Shown here: positions 36,928-45,844 of the stretch, in pieces
Layout: the number at the start of each line of letters is the position of its first letter
Numbering within the stretch: position 1 is the stretch's first letter
Assembly (NCBI GenBank): GCA_964450715.1
Contig: CAYVFC010000026.1
Coordinates: forward strand, 4,318-68,317
Source of the DNA: CAYVFC01 sp964450715
GTDB lineage: Bacteria > Myxococcota_A > Polyangia > Polyangiales > JAFGIB01
Length of the DNA: 64,000 bases
Direction of reading: 5' to 3'
Notes under the pieces: model-generated
What the model was told of the DNA's origin: nothing
Databases searched by the model: none
Seen by the model: the letters and a program-made list of their open reading frames with translations, nothing else
Translations under genes and position numbers: made by a program

Positions 36928-38091
36928 TCAGAAGTTCCGGGAGTAGATTTCGGCCCAGCCCGGTTCCTGGCAGACCGGGCAGCCCGTGCCTCCCTGGAAC
37001 ATGGCGCAGGCGGTGTTGTCGTCGCCCAGGTGGCAACGGAACCAGGCGCTGTAAAGCCGCATGTATTGGACGGTGCCCGGGTCGCCGCTGATGAATCCAG
37101 CAACGGTTGCCGTGCCCGTGTGGTCGCCGCCCTGCCAGTTGGCGTGCATGGCCGGAGCGCTGGCGCCGTCGACCGAGCTCTTGCAGCCGGACGGGTTGAG
37201 GTCGGCGGTGCCGGTCAGGCAGAGGAAGTCCTTGCCCGCCGGGGCCGAGCCGAACGCGCCCTGTACATTCACTATCGTCTCGACGTTGGGGTGGTTGGCG
37301 CCCGCGTTGGCTCCCATGCCGCCTTGCGAGTGGCCCGAGGTGCCCGCGCGCGTGCTGAGCTTGTTGAAGAAGATGCTGCCAGAGTTGGCGTTCTCGGCAA
37401 TCAAATAGTCGAGCCCGGCCCGGTGGAACTCGCCGCTGCCCACGTTGGAGTTGTGCGAGGCCACCACCACGATTCCCCAGCTGGCCGCGTGCTCGTTATA
37501 GAACGCGTATACGTCCGGGCCGGTCACCGTGGTGCCGTTGCCCCAGGCCACGATGGGATGCGGGCAGTTGGCATCGAGCGGATCGGGATAGAAGATGGTG
37601 TAGGGGCCCTGCGCGCCGATGGTTACGTCCATCCTGCTTACGCCGTAGGGTCCCCTGGCCAAATAATCACCGCTGCCCTGCAGGCAGCCCGGACCGGCCG
37701 GGGGCTGGGTGGTCGTGCCTCCGCCCGAACCGGCGGTGGGCTGGATGATGCTGGAGCCACCGTCATCTGCCGTGCCGCCGTCCATGGGCTCCTGAATACC
37801 GCCCGCCTCTGCTCCGGTACCGGCGCCCGCGAGCGGGTTCGTGCCGGCCGCGCCTGCTGCGCCGGCCATGCCCGCCGCTCCCGCCGCCCCGCCCGAGCCG
37901 GGAGCGTTATAGGGGTCATATGGAGCTGCTCCGGAAGCCCCGGCAACAGGGCCGCTGCCGGCAATTCCGGAACCGGACTGGCCTCCGGTGCCGTTGACCG
38001 TCGGACCTTCGCCGCTGCAGCTGATACCCACCGCGCACAAGGCCAGCGAAAACGAAACGCTCGAGATCGTATTCCAGAAGCGGTTGCCCAT
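36928..38091 (-). CDS. Alpha/beta-hydrolase lipoprotein (polyesterase/PETase-like fold)
   Basis: A 387-residue protein. A signal peptide ends at a Cys near residue 25 (AVGISCSG), followed by a long Gly/Ala-rich linker (about residues 30-135). The C-terminal part is a secreted alpha/beta hydrolase with the nucleophile in TSGHSQGGMG and a candidate catalytic His in WQGGDHTG. The overall pattern (YTIFYPDPLDANCPHPIVAWGNG and the GHSQGG elbow) resembles secreted lipases and polyesterases related to PET hydrolases and dienelactone hydrolases; the substrate is unknown. Several Cys residues are probably disulfide-bonded. ATG start at 38091. Confidence 0.75.
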   Translation of the reverse strand: MGNRFWNTISSVSFSLALCAVGISCSGEGPTVNGTGGQSGSGIAGSGPVAGASGAAPYDPYNAPGSGGAAGAAGMAGAAGAAGTNPLAGAGTGAEAGGIQEPMDGGTADDGGSSIIQPTAGSGGGTTTQPPAGPGCLQGSGDYLARGPYGVSRMDVTIGAQGPYTIFYPDPLDANCPHPIVAWGNGTTVTGPDVYAFYNEHAASWGIVVVASHNSNVGSGEFHRAGLDYLIAENANSGSIFFNKLSTRAGTSGHSQGGMGANAGANHPNVETIVNVQGAFGSAPAGKDFLCLTGTADLNPSGCKSSVDGASAPAMHANWQGGDHTGTATVAGFISGDPGTVQYMRLYSAWFRCHLGDDNTACAMFQGGTGCPVCQEPGWAEIYSRNF

Positions 38092-38475
38092 CGTCTACCC
38101 TCCGGTCTTTATTTAGGAATTCGCTCTTCTTTCCGTTTCGGCTCCGGCTTGGAGGTGCTATGAACCCCCGGGTCGCGCTACGCGACCGCGATTTGCTGTG
38201 TAATTAAACAGCAGTTAATTGAGTAATTCTCGTACAGTAGTACAACAAAATCAAGGCGTTTCCATTATCCGAGCTCGCCAAAATGCTGTCTTCTGCCGCC
38301 AATAGCCGAGGCGCATCGCGCCGCTGGGGTTGGAAACGCCTCCGGAGCGCGGACGTCGATCTGTCCGGATGAGTGCTCATCCGCCCCGCTGGCGGTAATG
38401 AAAGGCGACTGAGGGAACGAAGAGCCGGAGTCGTTTGGTGTTGACGCTTCCGCACCGGCACGACCGCGGCCCGCC
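38092..38475. other. Intergenic region with one inverted repeat
   Basis: No convincing gene. AGGCGTTTCC (38254-38263) is repeated inverted at 38332-38341, a possible small hairpin element. The AT-richer stretch around 38200-38250 may carry the promoter of the leftward lipoprotein gene. Confidence 0.35.
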
Positions 38476-40890
38476 TCAGAACTGCGCGCCGGCGGCAAAG
38501 CCGGGCCAGAGCATCACGCCCACGTGGCCGCCGTCGTAGCGGTACACGTTATAGTCGTAGCCGGGCCGGCGGTCGGCCTGGTCCGGATTGTCGTCGATAT
38601 CCCAGTGGGTCAGCACGTTGAAGGTGGGTCCGGCGAACAGGGCCAGGCGCTCTTTGAGCTGCCAGCGGCCGAGCAGGCGGACCTGGTGCAGGCTGGGATT
38701 GCCCCGGAACGGTTTGTTCATGACGATCACCTGGCTGCCGATATCCGCGTCGAGCCAGACGGGGTCGGTAATGCGGACCTTGAAACCAAAGCCCAGCCCG
38801 AAGCAGCCGCTGCGGCCGTCGCCAAAGGGATAAAAGCCGCCGCTCAGAAAGGTGTAGGTATACCGGGCGTCGAAGCGCAGCCCGGCGTGGAGCAGGCCGA
38901 TGTCCGAGGTCCAGATCATGGGCCTTACCCCTCCCTTTCGGGTGACGCCGATCAGACCCAGCGATGCGTCCGCATCATCGGCGTAGTTGAACAGCCCGAG
39001 CTGCAGCCCTTTGACGCGGCCCGAGGCCAGGTTCACCAGCCCCAGCTGCGCACCCTCTACCTCGGTCGCGATGTTGGCCCCGACCGCCAGCTGCGCGCCG
39101 TCGAGCTGCTCGGCGATGTTGGCGCCGACGCTCATCTGCGCGCCTTGCACCCGCCCGGCCACACCGGCGCCCACCGACATCTGTGCGCCGTCGAGCTGCT
39201 CGGTGATGTTGGCGCCGACGCTCATCTGCGCGCCTTGCACCCGCTCGGCGATGTTGGCGGCTACCGAGCCCTGCGCGCCCGTGAGCTGCTCGGCGACGTT
39301 GGCGCCCACTGTCACCTGAACGCCTTCGACCTCACCGCTGGCGATGTTGGCCCCGACCGAGCCCTGCCCGCCCTGCACCGAGGCGGCGCTGTTGAAGCCC
39401 ACGCTGCCCTGGAAGCCCCGCAGATCGCCGCCCGCGTAGTTGCCGGCGACCGTGGCCTGGATTCCGTGCACTTCCTCGTCGGCCCAGTTGATGCCGAGAA
39501 TGCCGATCTGCGCCCCCTCGATGCGGGCGGCCCGGCCCAGCAGGAAGTTGATGGCCAGGTTGTTGACCACCTTCTCCTCGACCACGGAATTCGTATCGGC
39601 CGGCGGAAACAGGGCCACGGCAAAGGGGACCCTGCGGTACTCCTGCTCGGCCTGCTTCTCCTCGGGCTGGTCGTGCTTGATTCCTGTATCTGGTTGCTCC
39701 TTTTTCACTACTTCGCTCTTCTCGTCCTCGTCTGTAACCCCTTCCTCGGCCGAGGGCCGAGTCTCGGGCGCCGGCGTCCCCGCGACCGCGACCGTTCCCT
39801 CGGCTTCCGCCCCTTCATTGGCGCCGACCTCTCCGCGCGTGACCGTCTCCTCGGGCTGGACCGCGTCCAGCTGTCCGGAGCCCAGGCGGGTGACCCGGTT
39901 CTGGTGCAGGCTCACCACCGCCCGCGACAGCCGCCCCTTCCGGTCGGCCACGATGTGGTACTCGCCGGGAGGAAGCCCCAGCTCCACCACGCGGCCTGAG
40001 GTCTTGAACAACTCGGCCACCAGCTGGCCGGACGGATTGCGGATATATAGCCTACCCTCGACCTCGGCATCGACCGAGAGCGTGGCCGAGGTCTGCCGGA
40101 TGTCGGTCATCACCAGATCCCCGGTGCCGACCAGTTGAATGTCGTATGCGGGGTGCTGGGGGCCGCCGCGGGTGGACTCTGTCTGTGCCAGCGTCTCGTC
40201 AAAGGCGAAACGATAGGCCTCGTTGAGCGTTACCCGGCCGTCCCCGCTGTAGTCGGCCGCTCCCCGCAGGCCGGAGACGAGGTAGTGGGTGAAAAAGGAG
40301 GCCTGGATGCGATCGGACTCCTGCGCGGCCTCGTCCGCCGAGCTGGAGGTGAGAAAGGCGTGCCCCTTCACCGAGCTGGAGGCATCGTAGAGAAAGGGCG
40401 GGCGCTGCTTGCCCCCCTTGAGGCGGGTGAAGGCGCCCGAGGCGCAGGAGTCGAGCACGGCCACGCGCACGTCCGCCGGCAGCCGGTCGATGGCGGCGCG
40501 GGCCTCGCGGTAGGGCACCTTTTCGCTGTCGAGCAGCAGCCCCACCTCGTCGGAGTGACCCGAAAAATAGAAGACCAGCTCCACGCGCTGGCCGCGCTTG
40601 CGGGCCTGCTTCATGCGACGGCCGAGGTCGGCGAAGGCCGCGCGCAGCGCCAGCCGGTTGGGGTTGATTAGCAGCGAGCCGTCCTCGCCCTCGACGCCGC
40701 CCAGCTGCTTCATGACCGCGGCAAAGGAGCGGGCGTCTGTCGAGGCGAAGCGCAACTGCTCGCGGTCCGGGCCGCCGCTGTTGGCCCCCACCACCAGCGC
40801 GAAACGGCGGATGGTCTGCTCCTGTCCGGCGGCCGTGGATACGGGCTGCAAAGCGAGCAGCGCGGCTAAAGCCAGGTACCAGCGTTTCAT
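38476..40890 (-). CDS. Exported caspase-fold (C14-like) protein with pentadecapeptide repeats and barrel-like end, module 2
   Basis: An 804-residue protein with a signal peptide (residues 1-22). The caspase-fold domain (about 28-270) has catalytic His112 in FYFSGHSDE and Cys149 in LDSCASG, the same positions as in the first caspase. A beta-sandwich follows (RLYIRNPSGQL to RVTRLG), then a charged linker. About twelve repeats of ~15 residues (GAQMSVGANIAEQLD type, encoded by about 38955-39520) form what is probably a beta-solenoid. The last ~130 residues look like outer-membrane strands ending in Phe (AAGAQF). It should therefore be displayed at the outer membrane or in the periplasm. The ATG overlaps the preceding gene as ATGA. 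Confidence 0.83.
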   Translation of the reverse strand: MKRWYLALAALLALQPVSTAAGQEQTIRRFALVVGANSGGPDREQLRFASTDARSFAAVMKQLGGVEGEDGSLLINPNRLALRAAFADLGRRMKQARKRGQRVELVFYFSGHSDEVGLLLDSEKVPYREARAAIDRLPADVRVAVLDSCASGAFTRLKGGKQRPPFLYDASSSVKGHAFLTSSSADEAAQESDRIQASFFTHYLVSGLRGAADYSGDGRVTLNEAYRFAFDETLAQTESTRGGPQHPAYDIQLVGTGDLVMTDIRQTSATLSVDAEVEGRLYIRNPSGQLVAELFKTSGRVVELGLPPGEYHIVADRKGRLSRAVVSLHQNRVTRLGSGQLDAVQPEETVTRGEVGANEGAEAEGTVAVAGTPAPETRPSAEEGVTDEDEKSEVVKKEQPDTGIKHDQPEEKQAEQEYRRVPFAVALFPPADTNSVVEEKVVNNLAINFLLGRAARIEGAQIGILGINWADEEVHGIQATVAGNYAGGDLRGFQGSVGFNSAASVQGGQGSVGANIASGEVEGVQVTVGANVAEQLTGAQGSVAANIAERVQGAQMSVGANITEQLDGAQMSVGAGVAGRVQGAQMSVGANIAEQLDGAQLAVGANIATEVEGAQLGLVNLASGRVKGLQLGLFNYADDADASLGLIGVTRKGGVRPMIWTSDIGLLHAGLRFDARYTYTFLSGGFYPFGDGRSGCFGLGFGFKVRITDPVWLDADIGSQVIVMNKPFRGNPSLHQVRLLGRWQLKERLALFAGPTFNVLTHWDIDDNPDQADRRPGYDYNVYRYDGGHVGVMLWPGFAAGAQF
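38955..39520 (-). repeat. Tandem ~45-bp coding repeats in the second caspase protein
   Basis: About twelve units of 15-17 codons, consensus G-A-Q-x-S-V-G-A-N-I-A-x-x-x-x. Some units are nearly identical at DNA level (for example 39110-39180 and 39180-39250), which points to duplication within the gene. Confidence 0.75.
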
Positions 40891-41741
40891 CGGTCCACCT
40901 TATTAAGCGTGAAGTCGCTCTGTTTCCAGTCAGCCGGGATTTCCAGCGGGTCGGTGGCGGCCGAGCGGGCATCCGAGGCCAGCCTGCGCGCCGCTTCCAG
41001 CACCTCTGGTACTTCGATGGGCTTGTCCGAGGTCACGAAGACGAAGCGCTCGTAGAGAGGGGCGGCGTCGAGCTCGTAGGCGTGCAGCAACGGGGTCTCT
41101 CCCCTGCTCTTCAACAGCGTGGATCCGTCCGGCTTTTCCGGCCAGTGCAGGGTGACGTTGCCCGCGCCATCCAGCGAGAGCACCACCCCGTGCTTGCTCT
41201 TCTCGGCCACGTAGGTCAGCTGGATCAGATCGCCCGGGCCGGCGGCCGCGCCGTCGTCGAGCCGCTCGGGCGCGCCGCCCGACTGGCGGTAGACGTTGAG
41301 GTAGGGCGCGGCCGGCTCGGGCTTTTGCGGGCCTTTGATGCGTACTTCGTCCACGGGCAAGGGCGCCACCACCCCCGGGCCGCGCGGATCCGGGTCGTCC
41401 CTGTCGTGTACCGAGGGCATTACCACCAACAGCAGCACCGCGGCGGCGCTGGCGGCGGCGACCGCTCCCGCCCAGGCTCCCCGGCGCACTCTCGCCTGTT
41501 CGCGCGCGAGCGCCTCGGCCCGCGCCTTTTCCATGGCGTATCTCGAGCGGATGATCGGGACCTGTCGCTCGACGGGGAGCTCGGCGAGGATCTCCTCGTT
41601 ATTCGCTTGCAGCTCTTCGCGCGCTGCCCCTAGCTCCGACCTGTCGAGCTGCCCGGCCAGCTGCTCGGGCAGCTCGCCCAGCGCGTGCTGCTCCAGGTAC
41701 AGGTCAGCAATCCCGCCGCGATCTTTGTCTCGCCCCTTCAT
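40887..41741 (-). CDS. Single-pass anti-sigma-like membrane protein, module 2
   Basis: A 284-residue protein. The N-terminal cytoplasmic part (LYLEQHALGELPEQLAGQL, then a helical Glu/Ala-rich segment) resembles anti-sigma N-domains but lacks the HxxxCxxC zinc motif of its module-1 counterpart. A TM segment spans about residues 88-109. The C-terminal part (about 140-280, including GDLIQLTYVAEKSKHGVVLSLD) has the DUF4384-like beta pattern seen in module 1. It overlaps both the sigma factor gene and the caspase gene by ATGA, which places it in the same coupled operon and supports an anti-sigma or sensor role. Confidence 0.7.
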   Translation of the reverse strand: MKGRDKDRGGIADLYLEQHALGELPEQLAGQLDRSELGAAREELQANNEEILAELPVERQVPIIRSRYAMEKARAEALAREQARVRRGAWAGAVAAASAAAVLLLVVMPSVHDRDDPDPRGPGVVAPLPVDEVRIKGPQKPEPAAPYLNVYRQSGGAPERLDDGAAAGPGDLIQLTYVAEKSKHGVVLSLDGAGNVTLHWPEKPDGSTLLKSRGETPLLHAYELDAAPLYERFVFVTSDKPIEVPEVLEAARRLASDARSAATDPLEIPADWKQSDFTLNKVDR

Positions 41742-42238
41742 ACCCTCACCTCCTCGAGCTCGCGCACCTGCTGCTGCATGCGGCGCAAGCGCTTGCGCAC
41801 GCCCGAAACCGAGAGCCCGGTTTCGCGAGCCACCTGCTGTAGCGTCATGCCGTCGAGCAGATGAAGCGTGGCGATGACCCGGCTGGAGACGCGGCCCGGC
41901 AGCTCCGGCTCCTCGCCAAAGAGCCGGCCCAGCAGTTGCCGCGCGGCCGTGGCTCCTTCGGTGTCGTCCGCCCGAGCGATCCGGCCCAGCAGCTCGGCGT
42001 CCGGGGTTTCCGGGCGCCGGCTCTCCGAGCGCAGCCGGTTGAGGCAGACGTGGGTGGCCATGCGAAAGAGCAGGCTCGACAGCGCCGTATCCTGCAATCG
42101 ATCCTGGTGAAGCAACAGCTGTACGAATACATCCTGCATGGCATCTTCCGCCTTTTCCGGGTCGCAGAGCAGTCGTCGGCAGCGACGCAGCACCATCGGG
42201 CCGTATCGGCGGTAGCAGCTGTCTATCTCGATGCCCAA
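41738..42238 (-). CDS. ECF-type RNA polymerase sigma factor, module 2
   Basis: A 166-residue ECF sigma factor. Region 2 is seen in AEDAMQDVFVQLLLHQ and FRMATHVCLNRLR; region 4 in QQVARETGLSVSGVRKRL. I chose a TTG start at 42236-42238 because AAGGAG lies 6 nt upstream; a GTG at 42283 would add 15 residues without a ribosome site. It heads the leftward module-2 operon and diverges from tonB. The region between them is the natural place for a promoter recognised by this factor. Confidence 0.87.
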   Translation of the reverse strand: MGIEIDSCYRRYGPMVLRRCRRLLCDPEKAEDAMQDVFVQLLLHQDRLQDTALSSLLFRMATHVCLNRLRSESRRPETPDAELLGRIARADDTEGATAARQLLGRLFGEEPELPGRVSSRVIATLHLLDGMTLQQVARETGLSVSGVRKRLRRMQQQVRELEEVRV

Positions 42239-42297
42239 CGCCTGCTCCTTCCGGGTTCCAGCCGGGTTTCGAGGATTAAACACCGCCGCCTCGTGGA

Positions 42298-42345
42298 AGT
42301 GTCACCCGGAACGCGGGGAAAAAAACAGAAGGGGGCGGTAACACT
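42298..42345. promoter_or_regulatory. Inverted repeat between sigma-factor and tonB genes
   Basis: AGTGTCACC (42298-42306) and GGTAACACT (42337-42345) are inverted repeats with one mismatch, placed in the 263-bp divergent region. A GGAAC motif (42308-42312), which is a common ECF -35 core, lies between them. This is a candidate operator or promoter for one or both directions. Confidence 0.35.
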
Positions 42346-42501
42346 TTTCTCCGTCGGCGGTGATTAACCGGTAACCGCGTCGCGCAGGAGCCACCGGCAG
42401 CCGCGCCGCGACGCGACAGACGAGTGGATACCGGATCGGTATCGAGCCAGCAAGCCGCTGATCGCTTCCGAACAACGGGGGGATGGAGATGGGTGGAACC
42501 G

Positions 42502-43272
42502 ATGCTCCGCGTCAGCATACCGCAAAAAAGCCGCTCTTATTCCTGGCTGCTCCTGTCGCTCATCTCGCTTTCTGTCCACCTGGTTCTGTTCGCAACCGCC
42601 GAGCGGCTGGCCGCCAGCAGGCCGCACGAGCCGCGGCAACCGGGCCTGCTCGACATCTCGCTGAAGCGGCCCGAGCCGGAACCGCCCGCACCGGTCGAGG
42701 AAGAACCGGCGCCCGAGCCCGAGCCCGAGCCGGAGAAGAAGCCGGTCGTACGCAGGCCGCGGCCCAACACCGCGAGACAGGAGCCGGCTCCCGAGCCCGA
42801 GCCGGAACCCCAGCCCGTCTTCGGTGTCACGGCCGACTCGGTGGCGACCGGCGGCGCAGGGCCGGCAATCCGGGTGGGCAATACGCTGGAGAAGAGCATG
42901 GAAGAGAAGTACACGCCGCCCGAGCGGATTGCTCCTCTTCCCCAGGTCGACGAGAAGCTCCCGGGCGCTCCGCCGTTGCAGCCAGTACCCGCCTACCGGC
43001 TGACCACCGCTCCTTCCTTTAAACAGAAGGTCGAGCCGGATTACCCGGAAGAGGCCAGGCGCGCCGGTATAGAGGGGACGGTGCAGCTCGAGATCTGGCT
43101 CGATGCGCGGGGGAAGGTGCGCAAGATCCGCGTGCTCAGCTCACCCGGCCACGGCCTGGACCGGGCGGCGGTCAAGGCCGCCGCCCGCGCTCTGTTCAAG
43201 CCCGGAGAGATCGACGGCAAGCCCGTGCCCGTGAAGATCACCATTCCCTATCGGTTCGTGCTCGACAACTGA
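42502..43272 (+). CDS. tonB: TonB energy-transducing protein
   Basis: A 256-residue protein with one N-terminal TM helix carrying the SxxxH pattern of TonB (ISLSVHLVLF), a long Pro/Glu-rich periplasmic spacer (PEPEPPAPVEEEPAPEPEPE) and a C-terminal TonB domain (FKQKVEPDYPEEARRAGIEG to ITIPYRF). It couples the ExbB-ExbD proton channel to outer-membrane receptors. ATG at 42502 has GGTGGAACC upstream; a GTG at 42424 would add 26 residues in front of the TM helix. The receptor gene follows 21 nt later. Confidence 0.88.
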   Translation: MLRVSIPQKSRSYSWLLLSLISLSVHLVLFATAERLAASRPHEPRQPGLLDISLKRPEPEPPAPVEEEPAPEPEPEPEKKPVVRRPRPNTARQEPAPEPEPEPQPVFGVTADSVATGGAGPAIRVGNTLEKSMEEKYTPPERIAPLPQVDEKLPGAPPLQPVPAYRLTTAPSFKQKVEPDYPEEARRAGIEGTVQLEIWLDARGKVRKIRVLSSPGHGLDRAAVKAAARALFKPGEIDGKPVPVKITIPYRFVLDN

Positions 43273-43293
43273 CCTTTGCCAGAGGATAGAGCG

Positions 43294-45819
43294 ATGAGAA
43301 ATCTTCACATTCCTTTTTTAGCGTTTTTCGTGATGGCGGCGATGCCGGCGCGCGGCCAGCAGCCGGCGGAGACCGAGCCCGACGCGTCCGAGACGCCGGA
43401 AGCGGGCACAGACGAGCCGGCCGAGAGCGCGCCCCAAGAGCCGGAGCAAACGGAGCCAAAGACCGGAGCGCAATCGTCCGAGCCCGAAGAACCCGAGCCG
43501 GAGGTCGATGCAAGCGGGCGGGAAGGCGAGGAGGAGGTCGACCCCGAGCTCGGCATCGTGGTCGAGTACGCGGACGACGCGGTACGGGAAGAAAAGCAGC
43601 CGCCGGTCGAAAAGGAAAAGGCCGCGTCGAGGGCAGCGGTGGCGAAGCAGGTAAACTTCAGGGGCGTGCTCAAGGAAATGGGCAGCCGCAAGCCCATCGC
43701 GGGCGTGACGGTTTATATAAAGGACACGCCGCACACGGCGGTGAGCGACGAGCAAGGCGCGTTCGCCTTCTCCGACCTGCCGGCCGGCACCTATACCGTG
43801 GTCATCCCCAGCACCGAGTACGAGCTGGCCGAAACCCGTGAGAGCATCGTACAGGGCCAACGGACCGAGGTGGTCTACTACCTGGAGCCCAGGGTGATCG
43901 GGGGCTTGCAGGTAGTAGTGCGCGGAAAGCGGGTAGAGAAGGAGGTTTCCCGTTCGGTGATCGGCATCGAGGAGGCCAAGTTGATCCCGGGCACCTCGGG
44001 CGACCCGGTGCGGGCGCTCGAGTCCATGCCCTCGGTTGCGCGCGGCGGGCTGGGGGGCGGTGGCTACCAGGATCTGGTCATCCGCGGTTCCAACGCGGAG
44101 GATTCCAAGATCTACCTCGACGGGCACGAGCTTCCCGGGGTCTTCCACTTCGGCGGCTTCAAGTCGGTATACAACGCGGAGCTTATCGACAGCTTCGACC
44201 TGTACGCCGGCGGCTTTGGCGCGCGCTGGGGGCGGGCCACCGGCGGCGTGGTGGAGATCGAGTCACGGGACCCGCGCACCGATCGCTGGGGAGGGTACGC
44301 GGATCTCTCCATGATCGACCTGAGCGCGCTCGGCGAGGGTCCGGTGACCGAAGACCTGTCCGTGGCGCTGGCCGCGCGGCGTTCCACCGTGGATCTGATC
44401 CTGAGCGCCATCGATCTGAACGACATGGTCGACGGGATGAACTTCATCACCTACCCGGTCTACTACGACTATCAGGCCAAGCTGAACTACCGCTTGAACG
44501 AGCGCCACCGGCTCAGCCTGGACGTCTACGGCGGTTACGACGGCATGGAGATGGATATCGAGCACGTGGACGACGAGGATCCGGCTTTGACCGGCAACGG
44601 CGCGGTCGATATCGACTTCGAGAGCGCTTTTGTCCACTACCGCTACGACGACGATACCTTTGCCTCGGATCTCTCGCCCGGCTTCTACCGCTTCGCCCAG
44701 ACGGCCGATTTCGGTGAGTTGTACCTGAGCTACGCCATAGAGCATATCGACATCAACGAGGACGCCACCCTGAAGATCGGCAAGCATAACACCCTGGGCG
44801 CTGGGCTGCGGGTGCTGCCCCGTTTCATCCGTGTGGATTCCAACTTCATCCGCCCGCCCAAGGAGGGCGACGTCAACCCGAGCTTCACCAACGACGAGCG
44901 CATCGTGGCCGAGGTGGACGAGAGCGACCTGATCGTCGCCGCCTATTTGCAGGACGAGATCGAGGTGGGGCCGGTGACGCTCGTCCCGGGCATCCACTGG
45001 GACTATGAGAGCCACCTGGGCGCCTATGCCGTGGATCCGCGGGCGGCGGTCCGATTACGTGTGGTTGAACCGCTAACGCTCAAGGCGGGCGGAGGCATCT
45101 ACCACCGCGTACCCGAGCCGGACGAGATCTTCGAGCCCTGGGGCAATTCGGACCTGGAGATGGAGCGGGCCATTCACGGCATCGGAGGATTCGAGTGGTC
45201 CCTCACCGATACCGTCGAGCTGGATGTGCAGGGCTACTACAAGTACCTGGACCAGCTGGTCGCGCCCACCGGCGACGAGCGGGTCTACGACAACAGCGCT
45301 GATGGTTACGTGTACGGCGGCGAGGTCATGCTCCGGCACAACTGGAGCGAACGCTTCTTCGGCTGGATCAGCTACTCGCTCTCGCGCTCCATGCGCAACG
45401 ACGGCGCGGGCACCCCGGACCGCCCCTTTGATATGGACCAGCGGCACAACCTGGTGGCGCTGGCCTCCTGGCAGTTCGCCAAGGGCTGGTGGCTGGGCGG
45501 CCGCTTCCAGTTCACCAGCGGCGAGCCCTACACGCCGCTTCGCGGCGGCATCTTCAACGCGGATACCGGCACCTATCTTCCCTACTACGACGAGGAGCAA
45601 AAGAACGCGCGCAACCGTCCGCCCTACCACCGCTTCGATCTCCGACTGGACCGGCAGTGGCTCTTCGACACCTGGGTGTTGCATGCCTACCTCGACGTTC
45701 GCAACGTCTACCTGCACGCCAACCCGGTCTACACCGTGTACAACTACGACTTCAGCGAGGAAGCGAACGTCACCGACATTCCCATCCTGCCCTCCATCGG
45801 GGTGATGGCCGAGTTTTGA
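43294..45819 (+). CDS. TonB-dependent outer-membrane receptor with carboxypeptidase-like N-domain
   Basis: An 841-residue receptor. A signal peptide is followed by an acidic, Pro/Glu-rich stretch (about 22-110) and a carboxypeptidase-regulatory-like beta domain (GSRKPIAGVTVYIKDTPHTA to DLPAGTYTVVI). The plug domain (about 215-330) contains LIPGTSGDPVRALESMPSV and LVIRGSNAEDSKIYLDGHEL, and a 22-strand barrel ends near the C-terminus. It lacks the N-terminal signalling (STN) domain of FecA-type receptors, so it probably does not talk directly to an anti-sigma factor. The substrate is unknown. RBS AGAGGATAG lies upstream of the ATG at 43294. Confidence 0.9.
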   Translation: MRNLHIPFLAFFVMAAMPARGQQPAETEPDASETPEAGTDEPAESAPQEPEQTEPKTGAQSSEPEEPEPEVDASGREGEEEVDPELGIVVEYADDAVREEKQPPVEKEKAASRAAVAKQVNFRGVLKEMGSRKPIAGVTVYIKDTPHTAVSDEQGAFAFSDLPAGTYTVVIPSTEYELAETRESIVQGQRTEVVYYLEPRVIGGLQVVVRGKRVEKEVSRSVIGIEEAKLIPGTSGDPVRALESMPSVARGGLGGGGYQDLVIRGSNAEDSKIYLDGHELPGVFHFGGFKSVYNAELIDSFDLYAGGFGARWGRATGGVVEIESRDPRTDRWGGYADLSMIDLSALGEGPVTEDLSVALAARRSTVDLILSAIDLNDMVDGMNFITYPVYYDYQAKLNYRLNERHRLSLDVYGGYDGMEMDIEHVDDEDPALTGNGAVDIDFESAFVHYRYDDDTFASDLSPGFYRFAQTADFGELYLSYAIEHIDINEDATLKIGKHNTLGAGLRVLPRFIRVDSNFIRPPKEGDVNPSFTNDERIVAEVDESDLIVAAYLQDEIEVGPVTLVPGIHWDYESHLGAYAVDPRAAVRLRVVEPLTLKAGGGIYHRVPEPDEIFEPWGNSDLEMERAIHGIGGFEWSLTDTVELDVQGYYKYLDQLVAPTGDERVYDNSADGYVYGGEVMLRHNWSERFFGWISYSLSRSMRNDGAGTPDRPFDMDQRHNLVALASWQFAKGWWLGGRFQFTSGEPYTPLRGGIFNADTGTYLPYYDEEQKNARNRPPYHRFDLRLDRQWLFDTWVLHAYLDVRNVYLHANPVYTVYNYDFSEEANVTDIPILPSIGVMAEF

Positions 45820-45844
45820 GACGAGTTTAGATGAGGGAAACGCC

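Noticed and set aside
38204..38498. Two overlapping minus-strand frames of about 80 codons
   Set aside because: No ribosome site or domain; they end inside or at the edge of the caspase gene.
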